Shown here: positions 36,556 to 45,743 of the stretch, piece by piece
Layout of the letters: the number at the start of each line of letters is the position of its first letter
Numbering within the stretch: the first letter of the stretch is position 1
NCBI RefSeq assembly: GCF_900113685.1
Contig: NZ_FOQG01000001.1
Span: 248,001 to 312,000, forward strand
Direction of reading: 5' to 3'
Origin: Nocardioides psychrotolerans
GTDB lineage: Bacteria; Actinomycetota; Actinomycetes; Propionibacteriales; Nocardioidaceae
Length of the DNA stretch: 64,000 nt
Notes under the pieces: generated by a model
The model's input: the letters and a program-made list of their open reading frames with translations, nothing else
Databases searched by the model: none
What the model was told of the DNA's origin: nothing
Program-made: the position numbers and the translations under genes

Positions 36556-38217
36556 GTGAACGACGGCCCCCTCATCGTCCAGTCGGACAAGACCCTCCTG
36601 CTCGAGATCGACCACGAGCAGGCGCAGGCGTGCCGTCGGGCGATCGCACCGTTCGCGGAGCTGGAGCGGTCCCCCGAGCACATCCACACCTACCGGCTGA
36701 CGCCGCTGGGGCTCTGGAACGCCCGGGCGGCGGGCCACGACGCCGAGCAGGTGATCGACACCCTGTTGGCCTTCAGCCGCTATGCCGTGCCTCACGCCCT
36801 GCTGGTCGACATCGCCGAGACCATGGCCCGCTACGGCCGACTGCGCCTGGAGAAGCACCCGGTCCACGGGCTCGTCCTGGCCAGCAACGACCGTCCCGTG
36901 CTCGAGGAGGTGCTGCGCGCCAAGAAGGTCGCGGGGATGATCGGGGAGCGGCTCGACGCCGACACCGTGGCCGTCCACGCCTCCGAGCGCGGCAACCTCA
37001 AGCAGGCCCTGCTCAAGCTGGGCTGGCCGGCAGAGGACTTCGCCGGCTACGTCGACGGCGAGGCCCACCCGATCTTCCTCGACGAGTCCGAGTGGCACCT
37101 GCGCGACTACCAGCGCGACGCGGCCGACTCCTTCTGGCACGGCGGCTCCGGCGTGGTCGTGCTGCCCTGTGGCGCCGGCAAGACGCTGGTCGGTGCGGCC
37201 GCGATGGCCCACGCCAAGGCGACCACGCTGATCCTGGTCACCAACACCGTGAGCGCGCGCCAGTGGAAGGACGAGCTCATCCGTCGTACGAGCCTGACGG
37301 AGGACGAGATCGGCGAGTACTCCGGTGCCGTCAAGGAGATCCGTCCGGTCACCATCGCGACCTACCAGGTCCTCACCACGCGTCGGAAGGGTGTCTACAC
37401 CCACCTCGAGCTGCTCGACGCCCGCGACTGGGGCCTGGTCGTCTACGACGAGGTCCACCTGCTGCCGGCGCCGATCTTCCGGATGACGGCCAACCTCCAG
37501 GCACGGCGTCGGATCGGCCTCACCGCGACCCTCGTGCGCGAGGACGGCCGCGAGGGCGACGTCTTCTCCCTGATCGGGCCCAAGCGCTACGACGCGCCCT
37601 GGAAGGACATCGAGGCCCAGGGCTACATCGCGCCGGCCGACTGCGTCGAGGTCCGCGTCACGCTGCCGACCAACGAACGCATCGTCTACGCGACCGCCGA
37701 GCCCGAGGAGCGCTACCGACTCGCCTCCTGCACGCACCACAAGGTCCAGGTCGTGCGCGACCTCGTCGCCCAGCACCCCGGCCAGCCGACACTGGTCATC
37801 GGCCAGTACATCGACCAGCTCGACGAGCTCTCCGCCGCCCTCGACGCGCCCGTGATCAAGGGCGAGACGCCGGTCAAGGAGCGCCAGCGGCTCTTCGAGG
37901 CCTTCCGCACCGGCGAGGTCGGGCTGCTGGTCGTCAGCAAGGTCGCCAACTTCTCCATCGACCTGCCCTCCGCCGAGGTCGCGATCCAGGTGTCGGGGTC
38001 CTTCGGGTCACGCCAGGAGGAGGCCCAGCGTCTCGGCCGGCTGCTGCGGCCCAAGTCCGAGGGCAAGTCGGCGCACTTCTACACGATCGTCAGCCGCGAC
38101 ACCGTCGATGCCGACTTCGCCCAGAACCGACAGCGCTTCCTGGCCGAGCAGGGCTACGCCTACCGGATCATCGACGCCGAAGACCTCACCGGCAAGCCCG
38201 AGGACCTGCCGGGCTGA
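36556..38217 (+). CDS. XPB/Ssl2-type DNA repair helicase
   Basis: 553 residues, similar in length to mycobacterial XPB. Walker A is VLPCGAGKT (203-210 core), DEVH box at 298-301, TAT at 323-325, the XPB-specific RED motif at 328-330 (LVREDGR), and motif VI QRLGRLLRPK near 495. XPB is a superfamily-2 3'-to-5' helicase that opens DNA during nucleotide-excision-type repair. The N-terminal ~180 residues form the conserved damage-recognition-like domain. The GTG start has TAGACT 6 nt upstream. The non-ATPase partner gene is 600 bp upstream. Confidence 0.95.
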   Translation: MNDGPLIVQSDKTLLLEIDHEQAQACRRAIAPFAELERSPEHIHTYRLTPLGLWNARAAGHDAEQVIDTLLAFSRYAVPHALLVDIAETMARYGRLRLEKHPVHGLVLASNDRPVLEEVLRAKKVAGMIGERLDADTVAVHASERGNLKQALLKLGWPAEDFAGYVDGEAHPIFLDESEWHLRDYQRDAADSFWHGGSGVVVLPCGAGKTLVGAAAMAHAKATTLILVTNTVSARQWKDELIRRTSLTEDEIGEYSGAVKEIRPVTIATYQVLTTRRKGVYTHLELLDARDWGLVVYDEVHLLPAPIFRMTANLQARRRIGLTATLVREDGREGDVFSLIGPKRYDAPWKDIEAQGYIAPADCVEVRVTLPTNERIVYATAEPEERYRLASCTHHKVQVVRDLVAQHPGQPTLVIGQYIDQLDELSAALDAPVIKGETPVKERQRLFEAFRTGEVGLLVVSKVANFSIDLPSAEVAIQVSGSFGSRQEEAQRLGRLLRPKSEGKSAHFYTIVSRDTVDADFAQNRQRFLAEQGYAYRIIDAEDLTGKPEDLPG

Positions 38218-38223
38218 GGGGCG

Positions 38224-38640
38224 TCAGGCCACGTTGACGGCGATCAGCACCGCGACCATCAGGGCCAGGAAGACCATCAGCCCGGTGAAGAAGGCCACAC
38301 CCTTGCGCTTCTGCCGCTCGAAGCCGATGTTGCCGGTCGTGAACTGGTGGAGGGGCGCGGCGTAGAAGACCGGCACCTGCTGTCCGGGCGCCACGTCGAC
38401 GTCGAGCGCTGCCTGGCCGAACTGACGCAACCACTGGCAGTGCACCTCGCCGCGCCAGCGACCGGCGGGCACCGGCAGCGCGTTGACGCCGTACGCCGTG
38501 GCGACGGGGTAGCCGTTGAGCCGCACCTTCGGCGGGACGGCGCTGCTCGTCACCATGCTGCCCTGGAGCGTGAGCTGGATCCAGCCGGCGGGCTGGCCGG
38601 AGGGCGGCTGAGTCTGCGGGGACTGCGGGGCCTGGGTCAT
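38224..38640 (-). CDS. Small membrane protein, unknown function
   Basis: 138 residues. A Gln/Pro-rich start (TQAPQSPQTQPPSGQPAGW) is followed by a beta-rich domain (IQLTLQGSMVTSSAVPPKVRLN) and one C-terminal membrane span (GLMVFLALMVAVLIAVNV). It looks like a tail-anchored protein with its domain in the cytoplasm. The start is placed at ATG 38640 with a strong GGAGG site. It converges on the helicase gene with a 6-bp gap. I know no named family. Confidence 0.65.
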   Translation of the reverse strand: MTQAPQSPQTQPPSGQPAGWIQLTLQGSMVTSSAVPPKVRLNGYPVATAYGVNALPVPAGRWRGEVHCQWLRQFGQAALDVDVAPGQQVPVFYAAPLHQFTTGNIGFERQKRKGVAFFTGLMVFLALMVAVLIAVNVA

Positions 38641-38801
38641 GGCTCCTACCTCCCCCGCTCCCCGCGGCGCAAACGTCGCCTGCCCGGGTCGCATGAGGCA
38701 CGCCACCTCGATTCGGGCACGGGACCGCGCGGCCCGACCTACCATGGAGACAGATCGACCAGCGGCCACTCGGGCGCCCAGGTCATGAAACCGGAGCACT
38801 C

Positions 38802-40004
38802 ATGTCGTCCCTCCCCCTGGTCCGCCGCCGCGGCCTCGTCATCGCCCTCCTCGGAGCGCTCCTGGCCGGGCTGCTGCTGCTCGTCCCGACGCCCGGCGCT
38901 CCTGCGGCGGATCCGACCGGCAGGGTGCGGGGCAACATCTTCGGCACGACCGGCGGCACCCCGCTGAAGCTCAAGATGCTCATCTTCAAGGGCGACTGGA
39001 CCTACCTCAGCGCCCGCAACGTCTTCGGGAGTGCCTACTCGATCGCGCTGCCGGCCGGCAACTACCACCTGCAGTTCGTCGACAAGCGGCCCACCTACGA
39101 CGTCCGCAAGTTCGCCCCCACCGACGTGTTCGTCAAGGTCCGATCCGGAGCGACCGTCGCCAAGGACGTCCGCATGCGCAAGGGAGCCGCGATCACTGGC
39201 ACCGTCCTCGCCGGCGGCAAACCGGGAGCCAAGGCCCGCGTCGTCGCGGCCAACCCGAACGAGCAGTCCTTCGAGACCCTCGCCAACGACAAGGGCCAGT
39301 TCGCCATCGGTGGTCTCCCCGCCGGCAGCTACTCGGTCTTCACCTATGACCACCGCAAGCAGTTCGTCGGCAAGAGCAGCTACATCCGCAACCTGGGCGC
39401 CGGCAAGTTCGCCAACCTGCGCATCGCGCTGCCGAAGAGGGCCGGCGGTCTGCTCGTCGACCTCTACGCCGGCGGAAAGCCCCTCCAGGGGACCACCTTC
39501 GCCACGGCGATCAGTCGGCGGACCGGACAGTTCTGGACCTCCAAGGTCCGCCAGGGCAGCGTCAGCTTCCAGGGCCTGTTCCCCGGCCGCTATCGGATCG
39601 TGGTGCCGGACGTGGGTCGCTGGTTCGGTCGCACCGGCAGCGTGAAGAACGGCGTCGTCCGCCCCGGACGGACGGCGTTCGGCAGCTTCAGGCTGACCCA
39701 GAGGGGCGGTGCGTTCACCGGCAAGATCGTCCGTGAGGACGGCGGCATGCCCATGGGCGGAGCCACGGTTCGCCTGTTCGACTCTTCGGGCGCGACGGTC
39801 TCCGAGACGACGACCTCCAGCACCGGCTACTTCCTCGTCGGCGGCAGGCTGCGCACCCAGTCGGGCATGACCCTGGTCGCCTTCAACTCCTTCGACGCCA
39901 ACTACGACCGGATCTCCCGCGAGGGCCTGAGCATCCAGCTCAACCAGGACAAGTCGCTCGGCACCCTGGTCATGCCCCGCGCCAAGACCTCAGCCCGCCG
40001 CTGA
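38802..40004 (+). CDS. Secreted protein with carboxypeptidase-regulatory-like repeats
   Basis: 400 residues. A signal peptide (RRRGLVIALLGALLAGLLLLV, cleavage near residue 35 after PAAD) is followed by three or four ~85-residue beta-sandwich repeats, each with a GTVxxGGKPG-type loop and YSV or YFLVGG edge strands, as in carboxypeptidase regulatory-like and CNA-B-type domains. No sortase motif or C-terminal anchor is visible. The product is probably an extracellular adhesive or scaffold. Lysine content is higher than in neighbours. Its 3' end overlaps the convergent hydrolase by 15 bp. Confidence 0.8.
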   Translation: MSSLPLVRRRGLVIALLGALLAGLLLLVPTPGAPAADPTGRVRGNIFGTTGGTPLKLKMLIFKGDWTYLSARNVFGSAYSIALPAGNYHLQFVDKRPTYDVRKFAPTDVFVKVRSGATVAKDVRMRKGAAITGTVLAGGKPGAKARVVAANPNEQSFETLANDKGQFAIGGLPAGSYSVFTYDHRKQFVGKSSYIRNLGAGKFANLRIALPKRAGGLLVDLYAGGKPLQGTTFATAISRRTGQFWTSKVRQGSVSFQGLFPGRYRIVVPDVGRWFGRTGSVKNGVVRPGRTAFGSFRLTQRGGAFTGKIVREDGGMPMGGATVRLFDSSGATVSETTTSSTGYFLVGGRLRTQSGMTLVAFNSFDANYDRISREGLSIQLNQDKSLGTLVMPRAKTSARR

Positions 40005-42746
40005 GCCACCAGCACTGCGGGCGACGTAGATCGTCCGCGTGAAGCGTTGCCGCCCGACCACGAGCCGCAGCGTGATCGACTCCCTCGGCTCGGCCACGCC
40101 GTCGCGGGCGATCGGCACGCTGACCACGACGCGACGCTGCCCAGCGCGCACCTGCTCGTAGAGCGAGAGCCGGGTGGAGGCGAGCGTCGCCGCGGGATCC
40201 TCGCTGTAGCCGTAGCGCTCGAACCAGGCGGCGGGCACGTCGGCGACCCGCAGCCCAGCGGGCGAGCGGAGCACGCGTGCCTGCACGAACAGGTCGTAGT
40301 CGATCGTGCCGCCCAGTCGCACCACGACCTCGACCCGCTCCCCCTCGCGCACCGTCCGGGACACGGGGCTCACCGTCACCGGCGGAGCGGGGTCGTCGTC
40401 CTCGATGCGGACGTCTGCCACGTAGGCATCGGTCATGACGTTGCGGGTGGCCCAGATCGACGCCGTCGTCACCGAGGGCGACAGGTCGTCGCGACGGTCC
40501 ACGTCGTAGGACACCGGCACGCTGCCGGACGTCTGCCCCGGTGCGAGGTCGATCGTGAAGGACTGGACCGCTCCCCTCGCCTGCCCGACGGTCACGACCT
40601 CCACCTTCATCGGTCGCGAGACCTCACCCGTCACGCGGAAGGGCATCCGCGCCTCCCGGGTGCCGGACGCGTCCCCCTCGACGAGCCGCAGCCCCGCGAG
40701 CGAGAGCGTCGGCAGCCGCCGCTCCGGCACGGCAGCCAACGTCACGGGAGCGCTGGCCAGGTCGGCGACCCACACGCGACCGCGCGGGGTGCCTGCCACC
40801 AGCTCCACGGCGGTGACGCGGGTCAGGTCGATCCCGGCCGCGACCGTGGGGTCCACGACCAGGGTCTGCGCCCACAGCTTGGTGCCGAACGGCACGCTCG
40901 GGAGGGCCGGGACCAGACCGCCACCCTCAGGGGTCACCTCGGCGCGGGCACCGTCGGCGTCGGTCAGGCGCACCCCGAAGGTCGCGTCACCGCCTGCGTC
41001 GTCGACGATGGTGCGCAGCTCGAGCCGTCCGGTCGACAGGTCGAGCGGGCGGTCCAGGCCGAGGCCGGCGCGCTGACCGACCGCCGTCCAGGCCATCTCG
41101 AAGAAGCGCCTCGTCGGCACGCGGGCGCCGTCGGCCTCCCAGTGCGGCGTCACGGTGTCGGTGAGGGAGCGGCCGCACCGACCGAAACGGTTCTCGAAGC
41201 CGGCGACGCCCACGCAGAACTGCGAGGTGGCGCCCACCGGCAGGGTCGGGCTGGTCCCCGCGGCCGGCCGACGGACGTCGCGGCCGCCCCCGACGGCGTG
41301 GCTGCGCAGGTCGGCTCCGTCGAGGGAGTCGACCGTGACGGTCGAGCCGTCGTAGAGCGGGAGGAACTGCTGCTCGCCCGCGAAGAGTCGCACGGCGCCC
41401 GCGACGACGGTCCGCCCGGCGCGGTGCTGCCCGGCCGGGCTGAGCCGGTCGGGCGACTTCCGGCCACACCCCTCGGTGTCGGCCCCGGACCAGTCGTCCA
41501 CGGCCGGCGCGACGGCGGTCGCCGGGGTCCACTCGGTGTTGAAGAAGTTGTGGTTGGCGCCCATGACCATGACCGAGCTCTTGAGGGAGGTGTCGTCGGT
41601 CGTCAGGTCGCGAGCGAGGTCGGTGAACTTCTGACCCTGGAGGTCGCTGACGTCGCCGTCGCAGTAGGGCAGGACGGTGACGGTGGGGACGTAGGGCGCG
41701 CTCTGGACACCGAAGTCGGTCGGCGCGAGGAGCACCTGCCCGACGACGCGGTAGGGCGCGTCCAGCGGGATCCTGATCGAGGCGCGGTCGACTCCCTCGC
41801 CACCGCGGCTGTGACCGACTAGGACGACGCGGTCGAGGTCGACCTGGTGCGCTGCGGCGATGCCGACCCAGTGGTCGAGGTGCTCGCGCACGATGTCGGC
41901 GCGCACGCCGGCACCGCCGTCGGGCAGCCGGAAGTCCTGCGCGTTGATGCCGTTGACCCGGATCGAGACCGAGGCATAGCCCTGGGTCGCCAGCAGGCGC
42001 TGCATGTAGTCGTAGCCGAGGTGGCTGGGGATCTCGAGGGCCGGGGCCGCGCAGGGCCACGCACCCAGATCACCCTCGGTGCCGGGCGGCAGATAGCACA
42101 CCTCGTGCCGGCCGTGCAGGAACAGCACCAGCGGCCGTGGTCCGGTGGCGGCTGCGGGGTCGGGCTCAACGACGTGCCCCAGCATCTCGATCGGCTCGGG
42201 CATGCCGGGCAGCTTGACGGGGTCGAGGGTGTAGTCGCTGGTCACGACCGCATGGGGGCCGGCGACCCCGGGGTCGGCCGCCAGGGTCTGCTTCACCGGC
42301 ACGGTCGCGGCTGCTCGGCCACCTCCGCGGCGTGCGACGGCGACCCGGGGCTCGTCGAGGACACGGCCGGAGAGCACGACGTCGAGGTCGGCCGGGTCGG
42401 GCGCGCTGGGTGAGGACACGACGCTGGTGAGCGTGCGACCGTCGGCGGACAACGTCGGTACGCCGATCACGGCGGCGTCGGCGCCCATGCCCGGCGCCGG
42501 CACGACCCGCGGCCGGTCGGAGGTGAGCGGCAGGCGCCGCGGCGAGGTCCAGGAGACGAGGTGGCGGCCCGGTGCGGTGGTGCGCACCTGCCAGTCGCCC
42601 CGGGTCGATGTGGCGACCTGATCGGCCGCCTCCGTCCCGGTCGCGCCAGCCGGGCTGCCGGGCACCTCCAGCAGGCTCAGCACCATCGCAACCCCCGCGA
42701 TCGCGCCCGCCGTCGTGCCCGCGACCGTGCGCATCAGTGCCTGCAT
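39990..42746 (-). CDS. Secreted alpha/beta hydrolase with Calx-beta-like domain
   Basis: 918 residues. It begins with a signal peptide (MQALMRTVAGTTAGAIAGVA). The hydrolase domain (about residues 190-470) has HGRHEVC, the nucleophile elbow GHSRGGEG, and the NHNFFNTEW His region. It contains several Cys pairs likely to form disulfides. The C-terminal third is beta-rich, with two Calx-beta-like segments (VSPVSRTVREGERVEVVVRL). Such large extracellular hydrolases act on esters or cell-wall-linked polymers; the substrate is unknown. The start is ATG 42746, with a GAGGAGC ribosome site. Confidence 0.82.
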   Translation of the reverse strand: MQALMRTVAGTTAGAIAGVAMVLSLLEVPGSPAGATGTEAADQVATSTRGDWQVRTTAPGRHLVSWTSPRRLPLTSDRPRVVPAPGMGADAAVIGVPTLSADGRTLTSVVSSPSAPDPADLDVVLSGRVLDEPRVAVARRGGGRAAATVPVKQTLAADPGVAGPHAVVTSDYTLDPVKLPGMPEPIEMLGHVVEPDPAAATGPRPLVLFLHGRHEVCYLPPGTEGDLGAWPCAAPALEIPSHLGYDYMQRLLATQGYASVSIRVNGINAQDFRLPDGGAGVRADIVREHLDHWVGIAAAHQVDLDRVVLVGHSRGGEGVDRASIRIPLDAPYRVVGQVLLAPTDFGVQSAPYVPTVTVLPYCDGDVSDLQGQKFTDLARDLTTDDTSLKSSVMVMGANHNFFNTEWTPATAVAPAVDDWSGADTEGCGRKSPDRLSPAGQHRAGRTVVAGAVRLFAGEQQFLPLYDGSTVTVDSLDGADLRSHAVGGGRDVRRPAAGTSPTLPVGATSQFCVGVAGFENRFGRCGRSLTDTVTPHWEADGARVPTRRFFEMAWTAVGQRAGLGLDRPLDLSTGRLELRTIVDDAGGDATFGVRLTDADGARAEVTPEGGGLVPALPSVPFGTKLWAQTLVVDPTVAAGIDLTRVTAVELVAGTPRGRVWVADLASAPVTLAAVPERRLPTLSLAGLRLVEGDASGTREARMPFRVTGEVSRPMKVEVVTVGQARGAVQSFTIDLAPGQTSGSVPVSYDVDRRDDLSPSVTTASIWATRNVMTDAYVADVRIEDDDPAPPVTVSPVSRTVREGERVEVVVRLGGTIDYDLFVQARVLRSPAGLRVADVPAAWFERYGYSEDPAATLASTRLSLYEQVRAGQRRVVVSVPIARDGVAEPRESITLRLVVGRQRFTRTIYVARSAGGSAAG

Positions 42747-42852
42747 CCCGTGCTCCTCTGCTCGTGGGGAGCGCCCCCGCCGCAACCTAGCGCGCGGCGC
42801 GGTCGTGGGACGGCGGGCGTCCAGACCAGGTTCCGCGGCGCGAGCAGCAGGG

Positions 42853-43512
42853 TCAGATGTCGGGGAGCAACCCGTCGCGGACGGCGATCGAGAGGGCCTC
42901 GAGCTTGGAGTGGGCGCCCAGCTTGGCCGACAGGTTGGCGATGTGGTTGCGCACGGTGTGCACGCTGACGGTGAGCTCGGCGGCGATCGCGGCGTTGGAC
43001 AATCCGCCGGACAGCAGCCCGAGGACTTCGCGCTCGCGCTCGGTGAGGTCGGTCGCCCGTGGCCTGCCGCTGCGGTGCAGGCGGGGCAGCAGACGGGCGA
43101 GGAGCTCGGGCGAGATGACCGCCTCACCCGCCGCCGCGGCCCGCACTGCCGAGGTCAGCTCGGCCAGGCTGCGGGTCTTCGAGACGAAGCCCGAGGCACC
43201 CTTCTCCAGGGCCTTGACCAGGACGTGGTCGGCGGCGCTGGCCGTGAGCATGACGATCTGGGCCGTGGGACGCAGCGCGAGGAGCTCGCCGATGGCGTCG
43301 GCCCCGTCGCCGTCGGGGAGTCGGTGGTCGAGCAGGATGACGTCGGGAGCCGTGGTGAGGATGAGCGAGCGGGCCCGCTCGAGGGAGCCAGCCACGCCCA
43401 CGCTGATCAGGTCGGGCTCAGCGTCGAGGACGTGCGCGAGGCTGGTGGCGAGGACCTCGTGGTCGTCGACGACGAGCACGCGGGTCACCTCCGCGACCGT
43501 CTCGGCGGTCAT
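42853..43512 (-). CDS. NarL/LuxR-type response regulator
   Basis: 219 residues. The receiver has Asp16-Asp17 (VVDDHEV), the phospho-acceptor Asp62 (ILLDHRLP), Thr90 and Lys112. The LuxR-type helix-turn-helix is at about 155-215 (LTEREREVLGLLSGGLSNAAIAAELT). It is a complete transcription regulator, probably driven by the NarL-type kinase at 44053. I used ATG 43512 because GGAGG is 8 nt before it. It is divergent from the degenerate receiver gene. Confidence 0.93.
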   Translation of the reverse strand: MTAETVAEVTRVLVVDDHEVLATSLAHVLDAEPDLISVGVAGSLERARSLILTTAPDVILLDHRLPDGDGADAIGELLALRPTAQIVMLTASAADHVLVKALEKGASGFVSKTRSLAELTSAVRAAAAGEAVISPELLARLLPRLHRSGRPRATDLTEREREVLGLLSGGLSNAAIAAELTVSVHTVRNHIANLSAKLGAHSKLEALSIAVRDGLLPDI

Positions 43513-43667
43513 CGGGGTGTCCTCCACGGTCCCTCCCGGACTGGCTGCGTCACACCCTCTCGAGGTGATAGCGCCAAACGTACTAGAGGAGTAGCGCTGC
43601 GAGTGGCTGTCCGACGAAGTCGGGTCCGAGGAGTATGGACCCCGACTGACGCGGAGGGGGAGATCGG

Positions 43668-44027
43668 ATGAGCAGCATCCGTGTCGTGATCGCCGTCGCC
43701 GTGACCCTGGCGTCCACCCCCGACCTGGTGCTGCTCGACGTTCGCATGCCCGGCGGCGGGCCCGACGGTGCCCGCCGGCTGCTGGCCGGGCCTCCTCCCA
43801 CCCCGGCCGTGGTGGCTGTCTCCGCACACACCGGCGCCTCCTCGGTCGCCGCGATGGTGCGCGCGGGTGTGGTCGGCTACCTCACCAAGGGCCGGCTGGC
43901 GGGCCTGCCCGACCTGGTGGCTCGCTGCGCCGGCGGCCACGTGGTCCTGGACGCGTCCGGCGCCGCCGACGCGATGCGTCAGCTCCGCCAAGACCCACCC
44001 GCCGGGGGTCCAGCGGACGTACGCTGA
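43668..44027 (+). CDS. Shortened receiver-domain protein
   Basis: 119 residues resembling a response-regulator receiver with an internal deletion. The first strand IRVVIAV runs straight into TPDLVLLDVRMPGG, so the acidic pair, helix one and strand two are missing (about 30 residues compared with 42853-43512). The phospho-acceptor Asp24, Ser52 and Lys74 remain. No output domain follows. Without the acidic pair Mg binding should fail, so phosphorylation is doubtful. It reads in frame with a good AGGGGGA ribosome site and precedes the kinase gene by 25 bp. It is either a decaying gene or a decoy. Confidence 0.65.
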   Translation: MSSIRVVIAVAVTLASTPDLVLLDVRMPGGGPDGARRLLAGPPPTPAVVAVSAHTGASSVAAMVRAGVVGYLTKGRLAGLPDLVARCAGGHVVLDASGAADAMRQLRQDPPAGGPADVR

Positions 44028-44052
44028 CCGGACCGTCGGAGGTGGGAGAGAC

Positions 44053-45696
44053 ATGAGCGCGCGGCCAGCGTGGTTCGGTGACCGGGGCGTCGTCGGGGAC
44101 ATCATCGAAGCCTCGCCCCACAACGTCATCGCGGTCGACGCCGACGGTGCGATCGCGTTCGTCAACGCGCGGGCCCTGCGCACCTTCGGCTACGGCGAGG
44201 CCGAGCTCGTGGGCCTGCCCGTCGAGGTCCTGCTCCCGGAGGACCTCGACGACCGGCACCGGCACCACCGCGCCAACTTCGCGGCCCACCCGGTCGCCCG
44301 TCCGATGGGCATCGGGCTCGAGGTCCTGGGCCGGCGACGTGACGGCAGCACGCTGCCGGCGGAGGTCAGCCTGACCCCGGTCGTCACCGACCGTGGGTCG
44401 TGGATCCTGTGCTCGATCGCCGATGTCACCGACCGCCGGGCGACGGAGGACCGGCTCGCGCGGGTCAACCGCGACTACCGGACGATGGCGGCCCTCAACG
44501 AGGCGATCGTCCTGGCCCAGGACCCCCCGCAGCTCTACGCCGAGACCTGCCGGATCGCCATCGAGGAGGGTGGATACCTCGGCGCCTGGGCGGTGCGACG
44601 GACGCTCGACCAGGGGGTCGAGACGCTGGCGACAGCCGGCGTCCTCGACGACTACATCGCACACCTCGACATCAGCCTCGACCCCCGCAGCCGGCGCGGC
44701 AACGGCCCGACCGCGACCGCCCTGCGCACCGGCCAGGCCGTCTACAGCTCCGACTTCGCCTCCGACACCATCACCCTGCCGTGGCACGCGCTCGCGGAGA
44801 GCTTCGGCATCCGCTCCTCGGCGACCCTCCCGCTCGCGGTCGGCGGCCGGTCAGTCGCCGCGCTCAGCCTCTGGTCGGCCGAGCCGCGCCAGTTCGACGA
44901 GCGACTGCGCAGCCAGCTGACCGGCCTGGCCCGCAACGTCTCCTTCGCGCTGGACGGGTTCGTCGCCTCCGCCCGGCTCAACCGACTGGCCCAGCAGCGC
45001 AGTGACCTCCTGCGCCGGGTCGTGGCGGCGCAGGAGGACGAGCGGGCCCGCATCGCCGCCGACGTGCACGACGAGTCGGTCCAAGCCCTCGCCGCGGTCG
45101 ACCTACGCCTCGGGCTGCTGGCGCGCCGCGTCCAGGAGGTCGCCCCCGAGCTGGCCCCGTCGGTCGCCCAGCTCCAGGAGACCGTCACCTCGGTCACCAC
45201 CGGTCTGCGTCACCTGCTGTTCGATCTCGAGGCCCCGGACACGCAGTCCAGCCTCGACGAGGCCCTGCGCGAGGCCGCGGGAAACCTGTTCGAGCACAGC
45301 AAGGTGCGGTGGTCGGTCACCGTCGAGCACCGAGGACCTGGTGACGAGCCATCCCTGCAGTTGTCCGAAAGCGTGCAGGTCCAGGCGCTGCGCATCGCCA
45401 AGGAAGCCCTCATCAACGTGCGCAAGCACGCGGGGGCCTCCATCGTCGAGGTCATCGTGCGGGAGGTCGGCGACGGCATCGAGGTGGTCCTCACCGACGA
45501 CGGTGTGGGCGTCGGGCCCGCGCCGGCCGCGTCGGCACCCGGTCACCGGGGCGTCTCCACGATGCGGGACCGCGCCGAGCTCGTGGGGGGTTGGTGCCGG
45601 CTCGAGCAGGCAGAGCCGGGCACGACCGTGCGCTTCTGGGTGCCCCGCGAGATCCCTCCGGTGCTCCTGCTGACCCATCAGTCCCACCACGACTGA
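44053..45696 (+). CDS. PAS-GAF histidine kinase of the NarL class
   Basis: 547 residues. A PAS domain spans about 12-128, a GAF domain about 148-300, the HisKA_3 dimerisation helix carries phospho-acceptor His339 (ARIAADVHDESVQALAAVD), and the ATPase domain has the N-box EALINVRKHAG and DDGVGVG. No membrane span, so it senses an internal signal. HisKA_3 kinases pair with NarL-type regulators, and one lies divergent at 42853-43512. GGAGGTGGGAGAG upstream of the ATG serves as ribosome site. It follows the shortened receiver gene. Confidence 0.92.
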   Translation: MSARPAWFGDRGVVGDIIEASPHNVIAVDADGAIAFVNARALRTFGYGEAELVGLPVEVLLPEDLDDRHRHHRANFAAHPVARPMGIGLEVLGRRRDGSTLPAEVSLTPVVTDRGSWILCSIADVTDRRATEDRLARVNRDYRTMAALNEAIVLAQDPPQLYAETCRIAIEEGGYLGAWAVRRTLDQGVETLATAGVLDDYIAHLDISLDPRSRRGNGPTATALRTGQAVYSSDFASDTITLPWHALAESFGIRSSATLPLAVGGRSVAALSLWSAEPRQFDERLRSQLTGLARNVSFALDGFVASARLNRLAQQRSDLLRRVVAAQEDERARIAADVHDESVQALAAVDLRLGLLARRVQEVAPELAPSVAQLQETVTSVTTGLRHLLFDLEAPDTQSSLDEALREAAGNLFEHSKVRWSVTVEHRGPGDEPSLQLSESVQVQALRIAKEALINVRKHAGASIVEVIVREVGDGIEVVLTDDGVGVGPAPAASAPGHRGVSTMRDRAELVGGWCRLEQAEPGTTVRFWVPREIPPVLLLTHQSHHD

Positions 45697-45743
45697 CGCG
45701 CGACCGACTGCCCCGCCCCTCTGGCACCTCAGCACCAGACGAG

